A DNA stretch of 64,000 nt, from positions 2,046,001 to 2,110,000 of the forward strand of contig NZ_CP092968.1 in assembly GCF_027571405.1 (NCBI RefSeq), in the 5' to 3' direction. Source of the stretch: Methylocystis parvus OBBP. Its GTDB lineage: Bacteria; Pseudomonadota; Alphaproteobacteria; Rhizobiales; Beijerinckiaceae. The notes beneath the pieces were generated by a model. That model was not told where the DNA came from and made no database searches. It saw nothing but the letters and a program-made list of their open reading frames with translations. Position 1 is the first letter of the stretch. Every line of letters begins with the position of its first letter. A program made the translations under genes and the position numbers. Below are positions 48,770-57,355 of the stretch, one piece after another.

Positions 48770-49561
48770 ATGCCCAGCGTCCTTGCTCGAACCTTCGCCC
48801 TCCTCGCAATAGCGCTCGGGGGCCACGCCCCGCCCGCCTATGCGCAGAATGTCGGCGCGGGACTGATGGACGCGAGCCTTGTCGCCTTCGTCAATCGCAG
48901 CCAGCGCACCCTCTATATCGGCTTCTCGCCCCAGCCGGGGCGGCCCGCCCCCTTCTCCTGGTCGCCGGACTGCCGGCGCATCAACGGGCAGGTGGTTCTG
49001 CCGCCCGGCCAGACCTGCGCCGTCTCTGTCCCGCCAAGCGCCGGAGCGTCGCGCTTCTGCGCGATGGAGAATCTGCTGCCGCCGGGCAAGACGCCGGACT
49101 GCTTCGCCGCCCAGCGCGACAATCTGACGATCATCGAGGCCAATTTCGCCAGCCGCGAGGGCTGCGCCAGATTGCAGGACAATCCGGAAAGCCTGATGCG
49201 CAGTTGCGTCTGGTACGACGTCAACGTCTCGCCGGAAGGCTGCACCAATGCGGAATGGAGCGCCAATCTCTGCGCCCAGAGCGGCGGCGCGGCCTATAAC
49301 GTGCCGGTGCAGCTCTTCTGCGCCGGTCAGCCGACCTTCACCTGCCAGGGTCCCCCCGCGACGACGGGCGCGAAATATCCGTTGAAATGCGGCGCGCCCG
49401 GCGCGGACTGCGTCGGCGGCGTCGATCCCGCCTGCCAGCAGGCTTATTTCTTTCCGATGTCGACCTCAGGCCCGAACAAATATCCGGCGAGCAAGCCGCA
49501 GCCCATCGCCCGCTGCCCGGAAGGTCAGAAACTATTCGTCATATTTCCCGAAGGCCCTTAA
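48770..49561 (+). CDS. secreted Cys-rich protein, possibly thaumatin-like
   Basis: A 263-residue protein with a signal peptide (1-25, ending PPAYAQ) and about 14 cysteines in the mature part, which should be exported and disulfide-bonded. The pattern FVNRSQRTLYIGFSP near the N-terminus, WYDVNVSPEGC in the middle and ACQQAYFFPMSTSGP near the end recalls thaumatin/osmotin-like proteins, but the match is by eye and weak. No neighbours suggest a pathway. Confidence 0.7.
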   Translation: MPSVLARTFALLAIALGGHAPPAYAQNVGAGLMDASLVAFVNRSQRTLYIGFSPQPGRPAPFSWSPDCRRINGQVVLPPGQTCAVSVPPSAGASRFCAMENLLPPGKTPDCFAAQRDNLTIIEANFASREGCARLQDNPESLMRSCVWYDVNVSPEGCTNAEWSANLCAQSGGAAYNVPVQLFCAGQPTFTCQGPPATTGAKYPLKCGAPGADCVGGVDPACQQAYFFPMSTSGPNKYPASKPQPIARCPEGQKLFVIFPEGP

Positions 49562-49871
49562 GTCGCGCATTTTTACGTGGCGCGCACGAGGTCGGGTAAG
49601 GCGGCGCGGCTAGAAAAGCCCCGCCCCCCGCTTCGCCGGCGCAGCGCCCGGCCTATCGCGGACTGAAAGCCGCGAGCGTCCGCATCTGGGCGGAAGACGG
49701 CGCGCTGACGGTCGGCTCGGACGCGGATCATGTCGCGATCGTCCATACGCTGATGCGCGACAGCGCCTCCAGAATCGCGGAGGCCAAGCGCTAACCGGGC
49801 TGACGGGCGCATGCTTGTCAGCGCGCCCGCGCGCGGCTAGTTTCCCGCCGCATTCGAGACGGGGGAGGCGC
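49562..49871. other. gene-poor region with a possible gene remnant
   Basis: About 310 bases. From roughly 49610 to 49794 on the plus strand one frame reads protein-like (RPAYRGLKAASVRIWAEDGA, then LTVGSDADHVAIVHTLMRDS) and ends in TAA, but a stop lies upstream with no start codon between. It may be the C-terminal remnant of a lost gene. Confidence 0.3.
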
Positions 49872-50009
49872 ATGAGACGCAAGGCGGTTTTGGTTCTGGC
49901 GCTCTTCGTCCTCTCGCTCGCGCTTTCCGCCTGCGACAAATGCGGCGGCCTTCAGGAAATCCGCATCCCCGGCCGGCCCCACGCCTGCCGGGACGACGCG
50001 GCGCGATAA
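49872..50009 (+). CDS. small lipoprotein (45 residues)
   Basis: A 45-residue protein with a signal II leader: RRKAVLVLALFVLSLALSAC gives a lipobox LSAC with C21. The mature part has further cysteines (DKCGGLQEIRIPGRPHAC). GGGGGAGG precedes the ATG. Function unknown. Confidence 0.65.
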   Translation: MRRKAVLVLALFVLSLALSACDKCGGLQEIRIPGRPHACRDDAAR

Positions 50010-50066
50010 TTCTAATTCTCCCCATTCGAGTTTCGCGACGGGACGCGACCACGGCGGGAGCCGCGC

Positions 50067-50888
50067 ATGTCGAAAGCCGACCTTATCCTGGAGAAAAAGC
50101 GTCACGGCGAGAAGATCGTCGCGATCACCGCCTATGACGCGCCGACCGCGCGCATCGAGGCGGAGGCCGGGGTCGACATCATCCTTGTCGGCGACAGCGT
50201 CGGCGTGAACGTGCTCGGCTATTCCCATGAGCGGGAGGTGACGCTCGCGGACATGGCGCATCACATCGCCGCGGTGCGGCGCGGCGCGCCGGAGGCCTAT
50301 CTCATGGGCGACTTGCCCTACGCGACCTATGACACGCCCGAAATGGCGCTGGCGAGCGCGCGCCTTCTGCGCGACGCCGGCGCCGATTGCGTGAAGTTCG
50401 AGGGCGCGCAGCCCGGACTGGTCGCCGCGCTCGTTTCGGAAGGTTTCGACGTCTGCGGGCATTTGGGGCTCGAGTCGCAGCATCAGGACGTCAAACGCCG
50501 TCAAGGCAAGACCGCCGCCGCCGCCGCAAAGCTCTATGACGACGCGCTCGCCGGCGACGCGGCGGGGCAGAAATTTCTCGTGCTGGAGCTGGTGCCGCAG
50601 GAACTTGCGGGACGCATCACGCGCGCGATCAAATCGGCGACCATCGGCATCGGCGCCGGACCTCAGACGGACGGGCAAGTGCTCGTCGTCAACGACCTCG
50701 CAGGCGTCACGACCCGCGAGTTCAAGCATAACCGCCGCTACGGCCAGGTGAGCGCGGCTCTGCGCGACGCGGTGAGCGCCTATGCAAACGAGGTGCGCAA
50801 CGGCGCCTTTCCGGAAGCGCAACACGCCTTCCACATGGCCGAGGACGAACGCGCCGCCTTCGAGGCGTGGATCGCGAAACGCGGCTGA
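50067..50888 (+). CDS. panB: 3-methyl-2-oxobutanoate hydroxymethyltransferase
   Basis: A 273-residue PanB, which adds a hydroxymethyl group from methylene-tetrahydrofolate to ketoisovalerate in pantothenate synthesis. ITAYDAPTARIEAEAGVDII and VGDSVG (D43) form the metal site, with MGDLPYATYD and KFEGA downstream. panC is not in the neighbourhood. Confidence 0.97.
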   Translation: MSKADLILEKKRHGEKIVAITAYDAPTARIEAEAGVDIILVGDSVGVNVLGYSHEREVTLADMAHHIAAVRRGAPEAYLMGDLPYATYDTPEMALASARLLRDAGADCVKFEGAQPGLVAALVSEGFDVCGHLGLESQHQDVKRRQGKTAAAAAKLYDDALAGDAAGQKFLVLELVPQELAGRITRAIKSATIGIGAGPQTDGQVLVVNDLAGVTTREFKHNRRYGQVSAALRDAVSAYANEVRNGAFPEAQHAFHMAEDERAAFEAWIAKRG

Positions 50889-50924
50889 GTTCTCCGGCGC
50901 GCGCTTGACCGGAGCGCCGCGACG

Positions 50925-51917
50925 ATGGGACAAGTTCCTTTCGCCGATTGCAGGAGGGCGCGGGGCGCCGTCCTTCGTCATTTTCGTTGGGGACGCCGTT
51001 TGGCCGAACATCTTTCCGATCCGGCGGAAGACGCCGCCGAAGACCGCTTCTACGCCGACGGCCATCCGCTCGACGAGGTGCATTACCTCGAAGCCAAAGT
51101 GATTCTGAATGGCCTGCGCTTCACCTCCGTGCAGAGCTTTCACGATTTCGGGAAACTCGTCCGCAAGGCGGCGAAAGAGGCGCGCATCGATTTCGAGACC
51201 GAGCGCTATGAACGCCTGCGCCCGCAGATCCGCGAAGTGCTCTTTCTCGATACGAAGGAGTTCAAGCTCTACAACCACGCCTTCATCCTGCGCCGCCGCA
51301 CGGTTTATGAAGACGGCTTTCCCGTCGGAGAACCGGAAATCGTCTTCAAATTCCGCCATCCCGATCTCGACACGGCCTCGCAGCTCGACATCCGGCCGAA
51401 TATTCCGGGCATGTATCGCGTCAAATTCAAGGAGGAATGGCTGCCGCGAAAGGACCGCATCGGCGGCATGCGGTCGCTCTATTCGCACAATGTCGAATTC
51501 AAGCTCGATCCTCTCGCCTTCAGCAGCGATCTCACGGCGCATGAGGCGCTCGTCGAGGCCTTTCCCGCCTTGCGGCCGCTGATGACCAAGGAAAACGAGC
51601 GCCTCGAACTCGTCAACCGCACGGCGGTGGAGGAGGTCCAGCAAAAGCTCGGCGCGCTCGATTTCGGCAAAGACTTTACGGCGGAAAGCGACGTCGCGGT
51701 GTGGCGCACGCGCGGCGACCAGCATCAGCTCGTCGGAGAATTTTCCTTCCAGTGCAAATTTCAGCGCCGTCAGGAGCTGAGCGCCAAGGCGCTGCTGAAA
51801 TGCGAGGAATTCTTCAAGCTGCTGCAATGCGAGGCGCAGGACTGGATCAGCCTCGGCACGACGAAGACCGGCGCGGTCTATCGCCTCAAGGGCAATCCGC
51901 CGCAAAGCCATGAGTGA
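50925..51917 (+). CDS. CYTH-like / uncharacterised protein
   Basis: A protein of up to 330 residues. HYLEAKVIL near residue 45 and later charged beta-strand segments (EIVFKFRHPDLDTA, YRVKFKEEWLPRKD, EFKLDPLAF) suggest a CYTH/triphosphate-tunnel-type fold with alternating acidic and basic strands. I cannot name the family. The ATG at 50925 has GGAG upstream; a TTG at 51000 preceded by GGGGA is an equally good start and would drop an Arg-rich leader. It overlaps the following chromate-transporter gene by 8 bases. Confidence 0.7.
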   Translation: MGQVPFADCRRARGAVLRHFRWGRRLAEHLSDPAEDAAEDRFYADGHPLDEVHYLEAKVILNGLRFTSVQSFHDFGKLVRKAAKEARIDFETERYERLRPQIREVLFLDTKEFKLYNHAFILRRRTVYEDGFPVGEPEIVFKFRHPDLDTASQLDIRPNIPGMYRVKFKEEWLPRKDRIGGMRSLYSHNVEFKLDPLAFSSDLTAHEALVEAFPALRPLMTKENERLELVNRTAVEEVQQKLGALDFGKDFTAESDVAVWRTRGDQHQLVGEFSFQCKFQRRQELSAKALLKCEEFFKLLQCEAQDWISLGTTKTGAVYRLKGNPPQSHE

Positions 51918-52473
51918 CGCCGGCAATATTCCAAAAGTCTCGATCGCGAAGATCTTCCTCGCCTTTCTCATGATCGGCGCGACGAGCCTGGGCGGCGGCG
52001 TGGTCGGCTATCTGCGGTCGAGCCTCGTCGGTTCGCTCCAATGGCTCGACGATGAAACTTTCGTCGAGCTTCTCTCCATCTGCCAGTCGCTTCCCGGGCT
52101 CAACGCCTCCAATATGGCGATCCTCGTCGGGGACAGATTGCGGGGAGCGGCCGGCGCCGTCGCGGCGCTTGTCGGCATCTGCCTGCCCGGCGGTCTCATC
52201 ATGGTCGCGGCGGCCGCGGCCTATGGGGCCTCGCACAAGGATTTTCCGCTCGTCAACGCCGTGTTGCACGGCGTCTCCGCGGCCGCCGTCGGCATGGTGC
52301 TTTACGTGACCGTGGAGCTTGCGCGAAAGACCATCGCCAAGCCGCCGGATTTTTTCTTCGCCGCGGCGACGCTCGCTTTCGTCACCCTTCTGCACGAATC
52401 CGTTCTGCTCGCGCTCTTCGCCGTGGCGCCGGTCGCAACCTTCTGGTTCCGTCCGCGAAAGGACGGCCAATGA
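51910..52473 (+). CDS. chromate transporter, N-terminal half protein (CHR family)
   Basis: A 187-residue membrane protein of the short CHR type: FLMIGATSLGGGVVGYLRSS, then CQSLPGLNASNMAILVGDRL are the family signatures. Short CHR proteins act as pairs with opposite topology, and the next gene is the partner (ATGA overlap). Substrate could be chromate or another oxyanion. Confidence 0.88.
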   Translation: MSDAGNIPKVSIAKIFLAFLMIGATSLGGGVVGYLRSSLVGSLQWLDDETFVELLSICQSLPGLNASNMAILVGDRLRGAAGAVAALVGICLPGGLIMVAAAAAYGASHKDFPLVNAVLHGVSAAAVGMVLYVTVELARKTIAKPPDFFFAAATLAFVTLLHESVLLALFAVAPVATFWFRPRKDGQ

Positions 52474-52991
52474 GAGAGATGATCGGCCTCATCGGGGTCT
52501 TCTCCTATCTGTCGCTGCTCACCATCGGCGGCGGCATGGCGGCTTACCCCGAAATGAAGACGCTGACGGTCGACACCTTCCATTGGCTGACCGCCGACCA
52601 GCTCGTGCGCCTTTACAGCCTCGGCCAGATGGCGCCGGGGCCGAATATGATGATGATCGCCGGCATTGGCGAATGGGTGGCGGGGCCCATCGGCGCGCTC
52701 GCCGTGACGCTCGCCTTTTTCCTGCCGACGGGATTTCTGACCTTCTGGGTCGGCCGCGTCTGGGAGCATCTTTCGGACTGGCCCTGGCGCGCCTCGATCC
52801 AGCGCGCGCTCAACGCCGTCTCCATCGGCCTGCTGCTCGCGGGCGTCGTCGCCGTCGGCAAGGCGGCGATAACAGGATGGGCCGGCGCGGCCATCGCGTT
52901 TTCCGTCTTCGGCGTATTGATGCTCACCCATATGAACCCGCTGCCTTTGATGGCGCTCGCCGGGGTCGCGGGGGCGCTTCTGTTCCGGTGA
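52470..52991 (+). CDS. chromate transporter, second half protein (CHR family)
   Basis: A 173-residue CHR protein with YLSLLTIGGGMAAYPEMKTL and LYSLGQMAPGPNMMMIAGIG. Five or six membrane segments. It pairs with the upstream half, starting inside its stop codon. Confidence 0.88.
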   Translation: MREMIGLIGVFSYLSLLTIGGGMAAYPEMKTLTVDTFHWLTADQLVRLYSLGQMAPGPNMMMIAGIGEWVAGPIGALAVTLAFFLPTGFLTFWVGRVWEHLSDWPWRASIQRALNAVSIGLLLAGVVAVGKAAITGWAGAAIAFSVFGVLMLTHMNPLPLMALAGVAGALLFR

Positions 52992-53069
52992 TTGGCGAGA
53001 AGTCGATGGCGCAGGGTTTCGGCTGTGACGCCGCTCGGTCGAAAGCAAGCGATCCGCGAATGACCGGCT

Positions 53070-53219
53070 CCCCTCTCGCCCCGCTTGCGGGGAGAGTTTA
53101 GGATGAGGGACAAAGCCGCGTCGGAGACGTATGGCGCAGGGTTCTTCGACAAACGTCAACCTGCGCGTCGCGGCCCTGCCCCTCACACTAACCCTCTCCC
53201 CGTTCTCACGGGGAAAGGG
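53070..53219. repeat. REP-like palindromes upstream of hemH
   Basis: Two inverted units: 53070-53110 (CCCCTCTCGCCCCGC-TT-GCGGGGAGAG, then GATGAGGG) and 53179-53219 (CCCCTCACACTAACCCTCTC then CCCGTTCTCACGGGGAAAGGG). Same family as the pair between rpsE and rplR. Confidence 0.75.
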
Positions 53220-53241
53220 CGCGCCCGAACGATTCCGCCCT

Positions 53242-54252
53242 ATGACTTCTTCATCGAAGACCCCCGTCGGCCTCCTCATCGCCAATCTCGGCACGCCCGA
53301 TGCGCCGGACGTCGCCTCCGTGCGGCGCTATCTCGCGCAATTCCTTTCCGACCCGCGCGTCGTGGATTTGCCGCGCTTCGTGTGGCTGCCGGCGCTTTAC
53401 GGCGTCGTGCTGAACACGCGGCCGAAGAAATCCGCCCATGCCTATCAAACAATCTGGAATCACGACATCGGCGAAGGGCCGCTGAAGACCATCACGCGCC
53501 TGCAGGCCGAAAAGCTTGCCCGATGGGCCGCGACGCTGAACGGCGCGGCGCCGGTCGTCGTCGATTACGCGCTGCGCTACGGCTCGCCTTCCATCCCGTC
53601 GCGGATCGAGGCGCTGATGGCGAAAGGCTGCGAGCGCATCGCGCTGCTGCCGCTCTATCCGCAATACGCCGCCTCGACCAACGCCTCCGTCGCCGACGAC
53701 GCTTTCGCGGCGTTGAAGCGCATGCGCAAGCAGCCGGCTCTGCGCATCGGCGCGCCCTATTACGACGCGCCCGCCTATATCGAGGCGCTGGCGGCGAGCA
53801 TAAGGCGCGAGCTCGCCTCCCTTGATTTCGAGCCCGAAATCCTGCTCGCCTCCTTCCACGGCCTGCCGCAATTGCAGGTGGATCGCGGCGACCCCTATCG
53901 GACGCATTGCGAGGCGACGCAGCGGCTGCTGCGCGAGGCGCTCGGCATGTCGGAGGAAAAGCTCCGCCTCTCCTTCCAGTCGCGCTTCGGGCGCGCGAAA
54001 TGGATCGGACCCTATACGAGCGACGTCGTGACGGAGCTTGCGCAAGCGGGCGTCAAGCGCCTCGCCGTCGTCGCGCCGGGCTTCTCGGCCGATTGCCTCG
54101 AAACCATCGAGGAGCTCGGCGTCGAAATTCGCGACCTTTTTTTGAAGAAGGGAGGCGAGAAATTTGCGCGCCTCCCCTGCCTCAACGACAGCGCCGAGGG
54201 CATGGCGGTCATCGAGACGCTGGCGCGGCGCGAGATCGCGGGCTGGGTGTGA
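53242..54252 (+). CDS. hemH: ferrochelatase
   Basis: A 336-residue HemH, which inserts iron into protoporphyrin IX. Catalytic H206 lies in LASFHGLPQ; NLGTPDAPDVASVRRYL at the start and GFSADCLETIEELG near the end are family signatures. The ATG at 53242 is chosen because the open frame upstream runs through a REP-like repeat. Confidence 0.96.
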   Translation: MTSSSKTPVGLLIANLGTPDAPDVASVRRYLAQFLSDPRVVDLPRFVWLPALYGVVLNTRPKKSAHAYQTIWNHDIGEGPLKTITRLQAEKLARWAATLNGAAPVVVDYALRYGSPSIPSRIEALMAKGCERIALLPLYPQYAASTNASVADDAFAALKRMRKQPALRIGAPYYDAPAYIEALAASIRRELASLDFEPEILLASFHGLPQLQVDRGDPYRTHCEATQRLLREALGMSEEKLRLSFQSRFGRAKWIGPYTSDVVTELAQAGVKRLAVVAPGFSADCLETIEELGVEIRDLFLKKGGEKFARLPCLNDSAEGMAVIETLARREIAGWV

Positions 54253-54383
54253 GAGACTGGCGGCCCGGCGGATAACGGCCTGGATGGCGGGGCCCGAAAT
54301 ACGTCCCCTCCACGCCGAGGGGGACGGTGGATTGCCGCTCATGCGCCTGCGAGCCGATGACAGCCAGGACCGAGCCGCACGGG

Positions 54384-54620
54384 CTACTTTGAGCCGCTCG
54401 CCCTCTCCAACGCGAACACCCTTAGCGCCGACGATAAATTCGCCGTCCCGCGCCCTTCATCCACCCGCGCCACCAGCCCCGCGAGCGAGACCCCGTCCGT
54501 CGCCGCGATTTCCTTCAGCGCGCGCCAGAAGGGCTCCTCCAGCGAGACGCTGGTGCGGTGGCCGGCGATGACGATGGAATGTTTGACGACGCGGATGGGA
54601 GTTTTCGCGGCCTCGTTCAC
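54384..54620 (-). CDS. ribbon-helix-helix domain protein
   Basis: A 78-residue protein. KHSIVIAGHRTSVSLEEPFW then RALKEIAATDGVSLAGLVAR form a ribbon-helix-helix of the RHH_4 type. Together with the overlapping DUF4169 gene and sspB it forms a block common in alphaproteobacteria. Likely a small DNA-binding protein, target unknown. Confidence 0.88.
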   Translation of the reverse strand: MNEAAKTPIRVVKHSIVIAGHRTSVSLEEPFWRALKEIAATDGVSLAGLVARVDEGRGTANLSSALRVFALERASGSK

Positions 54621-54808
54621 GCGGGCTCTTCCGGCGTGTCGCGCCTATGCGCGTCGAGTTTCTCCGCCTCGAGCCGCTTCCGCGCCTCGTTCAGCTCCCG
54701 CTCGGCCTTCGTTCGCCCGTAAGCGACGCGATTCGCCTGCGCCGCCTCTTCCTTCTCGCGCCGGTCGCGCGCCTTGCGGGCGCGGCGGAGATTGACGATC
54801 TCTCCCAT
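54617..54808 (-). CDS. DUF4169 protein
   Basis: A 63-residue highly charged helical protein (EIVNLRRARKARDRREKEEA then NRVAYGRTKAE), the DUF4169 pattern. ATGA overlap with the RHH gene; 18 bases after sspB. Confidence 0.88.
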   Translation of the reverse strand: MGEIVNLRRARKARDRREKEEAAQANRVAYGRTKAERELNEARKRLEAEKLDAHRRDTPEEPA

Positions 54809-54826
54809 CAGGCGCGGCCCACGGGC

Positions 54827-55435
54827 TCAGGTCTTCTTGCGGAAGGCGTCGATGGAGACGACCTTGGCGTCGCCGTCGCTCTCGGCTTCGGCGCTTTCCG
54901 CCGCCGGGGCGTCCGCCTTGCTCGCCGCGCGCTTTTCCTCGACCTTCTCGATCTTGGCGGGCGCTTTGGCCGGCGCGGCCTTCACGGGCGCGGCTTCCGC
55001 GATTTCGTCGACCGCGCGCAGCGTCGGGCGCTGCGGCGGCGCGTCCTCTTCCTCCTCGTCCTCTTCCTCCTCCATATCCGAGGCCTCGAAGCGCAGGCCG
55101 AACTCGACCGAGGGGTCGTAGAAATCAGTGATGGCGGCGAAGGGGATGTAGAGATGCTCCGGGATCGAGCGGAAGGACAAAGTGACGCCGAATCCGTTCT
55201 GATCGACTTCGAGATTCGAGAACTGGTGCTGCAGAATGATGGTGAGCTCGTGCGGCCACTGCTCCGCAAGGCGGCGGGAAATCTTCACGCCCGGCGCGTC
55301 GGTTCGAAAAACGATGGTGAAGTGGTGGTCGCCGGGGAGATAACCGCTGATCGCGACGTCTCCCAGAACTTTCCGCACGACGCCGCGCATCGCGTCCTGA
55401 ACAAGAAGATCGTAACGAATAAGATCGGTCGCCAT
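54827..55435 (-). CDS. sspB: SspB-family ClpXP adaptor
   Basis: A 202-residue SspB of the alpha type. The tag-binding domain covers about 1-120 (HFTIVFRTDAPGVKISRRLA, then HLYIPFAAITDFYDPSVEFG), followed by an acidic linker (EEEEDEEEED) and an Ala/Lys-rich tail ending VVSIDAFRKK, the ClpX-docking type end. It brings SsrA-tagged proteins to ClpXP. It lies directly downstream of the tmRNA gene. Confidence 0.94.
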   Translation of the reverse strand: MATDLIRYDLLVQDAMRGVVRKVLGDVAISGYLPGDHHFTIVFRTDAPGVKISRRLAEQWPHELTIILQHQFSNLEVDQNGFGVTLSFRSIPEHLYIPFAAITDFYDPSVEFGLRFEASDMEEEEDEEEEDAPPQRPTLRAVDEIAEAAPVKAAPAKAPAKIEKVEEKRAASKADAPAAESAEAESDGDAKVVSIDAFRKKT

Positions 55436-55489
55436 GCGCTTTTCCCTGGCGCATGACGGTCTCGAATTGCATGCGCCGAAAATGAAGTG

Positions 55490-55805
55490 GAGGCTTCTGT
55501 TGCCAGGCGCCTCCGAGCCCCGCCTAGAAGCGCTAACTCCTAGGGCTTGATTCCCAGTACCAGCGCTGCATTACGCAGCGACGGCCACCGGAGCATAGTT
55601 GTCGTTGGCAACTATAAGGTTTGACCCGATAACGGCGGTATCATGCCGAGCGAAAAAGCACCCTTTACGCCCCCGTCGATCCTATTTCGCCCCCGCCGCA
55701 GCCCGCCTTACGGGCTCTGGTGGAGGCGCCGGGTACCGCCCCCGGGTCCGGATGGTTTATTTCGATGTTCGTTTATCGCCATAGCCGGCGAACCGGCGAA
55801 GCAAA
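55490..55805 (-). ncRNA. ssrA: tmRNA, circularly permuted two-piece form
   Basis: The minus strand holds the tag reading frame at 55609-55571: ANDNYAPVAVAA then TAA. Upstream on that strand, the acceptor piece ends CCACCA near 55718 with GGCGCCTCCACCA, and the T-arm-like GGCGGTACCC lies just before. The coding piece begins near 55694 with GGGGGCGAAATAGGATCGAC. Acceptor piece first, coding piece second is the permuted layout known in alphaproteobacteria. The outer ends (55490 and 55805) are approximate. Confidence 0.93.
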
Positions 55806-55861
55806 TATAGGCGCTCTCGCAATTTTAAGGAAGGGGCGCGCGTTACGGGGACGTGAATAAG

Positions 55862-55888
55862 GAAAACGCCCGTCTTGCAAGGCGGGCG
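55862..55888 (-). terminator. intrinsic terminator after the HHH-protein gene
   Basis: On the minus strand CGCCCG and CGGGCG arms flank CCTTGCAAGA, followed by TTTTCC, about 17 bases after the stop codon. Confidence 0.7.
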
Positions 55889-55904
55889 CTTCCCTCGCTC
55901 CGGC

Positions 55905-56204
55905 TCAGCGGACGATGAGCTGATCCTTCACCGGGGTCAGGACGGAGCCCGAGACGATTTTGCGGGCCGAAAGGTCGTCGACGCTTTTGAAGGGGCGGCC
56001 CTTCACAATGGCCTCGGCGATCGTCTTGTTGAAGCCCTTCACCGACATGAGCTGCTCGATCGTGGCGGCGTTGAGGTCGAGGCGCTGGGCCTCGGTCGCC
56101 ATCTTGGCCGACGGCTCCGGCGTCGCATGTTTCGCGCTTTGCGTCTCGGCCAGAGCCGGGGCGGCGAAGAGGAGGGCGGCGGCGAGAAGAACGTTGCGGA
56201 TCAT
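55905..56204 (-). CDS. ComEA-like helix-hairpin-helix protein, secreted
   Basis: A 99-residue protein with a signal peptide (1-19, ending PALAE) and one helix-hairpin-helix domain: LDLNAATIEQLMSVKGFNKT then IAEAIVKGRPFKSVDDL. This is the ComEA-type DNA-binding module, which in competent bacteria binds DNA in the periplasm. No other competence genes are near. Confidence 0.88.
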   Translation of the reverse strand: MIRNVLLAAALLFAAPALAETQSAKHATPEPSAKMATEAQRLDLNAATIEQLMSVKGFNKTIAEAIVKGRPFKSVDDLSARKIVSGSVLTPVKDQLIVR

Positions 56205-56316
56205 CGCTGAAACTCCCGAATGTCGAGACCGCGTCTCGATGGGACGGAGCTTTGCGCAAACCGGCTTAACGCGGGCTGAGAGCGGCGTTCATCGGGCGTT
56301 TAGACGAGAGGGAGCG

Positions 56317-56568
56317 CTAGCGATTTTTCGTCAGGCAGGCGGGCTCCGCCGGCAGGCAGGCGATCCCGGCCATGGAGCAATCGGGCCCCTCCGCGCCGCG
56401 CGCGCAGACGATGCAGCCGTCGGTCCATTGGGGGCAGTCGGGGTGGTCGTCGCCGAAGGCGGGAACCGGCTTTTGCCGGGCGGGGGACGCAGCGGGGCTC
56501 TCGCCCGGCCCCGCAGCCTCCGCCCGGGCGGCGGCGAGGAGCATCAGCAGCGCGGCGAGACGGATCAT
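56317..56568 (-). CDS. small secreted Cys-rich protein
   Basis: An 83-residue protein with a signal peptide (1-19, ending AEAAG) and six cysteines in the mature part ([15 protein letters not shown], then [17 protein letters not shown]). The start at 56568 overlaps the pth stop (ATGA), which supports a real gene. Function unknown. Confidence 0.75.
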   Translation of the reverse strand: MIRLAALLMLLAAARAEAAGPGESPAASPARQKPVPAFGDDHPDCPQWTDGCIVCARGAEGPDCSMAGIACLPAEPACLTKNR

Positions 56569-57173
56569 TCCTTCTCGCCGACCCGCTTCACCGCGCCGAA
56601 GCCCTTCGCCTCCATGGCGAGATGCAGTCTGTTCTGCAGGCCGTTGTCGTCGCCCTTTACGAGCAAAGCGGCGTTGTCGGCGAGGGCGTCGCAAAGCGCC
56701 TCGACCCAGCCTTCCTCGCTCTTGGCGAAATCGTTGAGCACATAGCCATGCACGAGCGACTTGTCGCCAGGATGGCCGATGCCCATCCGCACGCGCTTAT
56801 AGTCGTTGCCGACATGGGCGGTGATGGAGCGCAACCCGTTATGGCCCGCGACGCCGCCGCCGACCTTGACGCGGCATTTTGCCGGCGCGAGGTCGAGCTC
56901 GTCGTGAAAGACGACGATGTCGCCGACGGGAATCTTATGGAAGCGCGCGGCCTCGCCGACCGAGCGGCCGCTTTCGTTCATATAGGTCTGCGGCTCGAGC
57001 AGCAGCACTTTCTCGCCGCCGATATTGCCCTCGCTGACGAGGCCCTGATAGCGCGAGCGCGCGGTCGCGAAGCCGTGGCGGCGCGCAATGGCCTCGATGG
57101 CCATGAAGCCGATATTGTGCCGGTTCTTTGCGTATTGGCGGCCAGGATTGCCGAGGCCGACGAAGAGCAGCAT
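56565..57173 (-). CDS. pth: peptidyl-tRNA hydrolase
   Basis: A 202-residue Pth, which recycles peptidyl-t[21 protein letters not shown] contains N9 and the catalytic histidine H19; PQTYMNESG and [20 protein letters not shown] complete the active site. It lies downstream of rplY, the usual partner, with repeat DNA between. Confidence 0.97.
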   Translation of the reverse strand: MLLFVGLGNPGRQYAKNRHNIGFMAIEAIARRHGFATARSRYQGLVSEGNIGGEKVLLLEPQTYMNESGRSVGEAARFHKIPVGDIVVFHDELDLAPAKCRVKVGGGVAGHNGLRSITAHVGNDYKRVRMGIGHPGDKSLVHGYVLNDFAKSEEGWVEALCDALADNAALLVKGDDNGLQNRLHLAMEAKGFGAVKRVGEKE

Positions 57174-57283
57174 GGGGGAATCCTGGCTCTCGGGATTTCC
57201 TTCTCCCGCTCGCGGGGGAAGGTGTCGCGCCGGAGGCGTGACGGATGAGGGCCCTCACCCGACCCCTGCTGACGCAGGGGCCA

Positions 57284-57344
57284 CCCTCTCCCGCATAGGG
57301 CGTCTTAGAGACGCCCGTCCTTTGACGGGCTTTGCGGGAGAGGG
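57284..57344. repeat. long-arm inverted repeat between rplY and pth
   Basis: CCCTCTCCCGC (57284-57294) and GCGGGAGAGGG (57334-57344) are perfect 11-bp arms enclosing a second palindrome (GGCGTCTTAGAGACGCC). A related half-unit lies at 57200-57280. Same family as the other CCCTCTCC repeats. Confidence 0.75.
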
Positions 57345-57355
57345 AGTTCTCGAAA

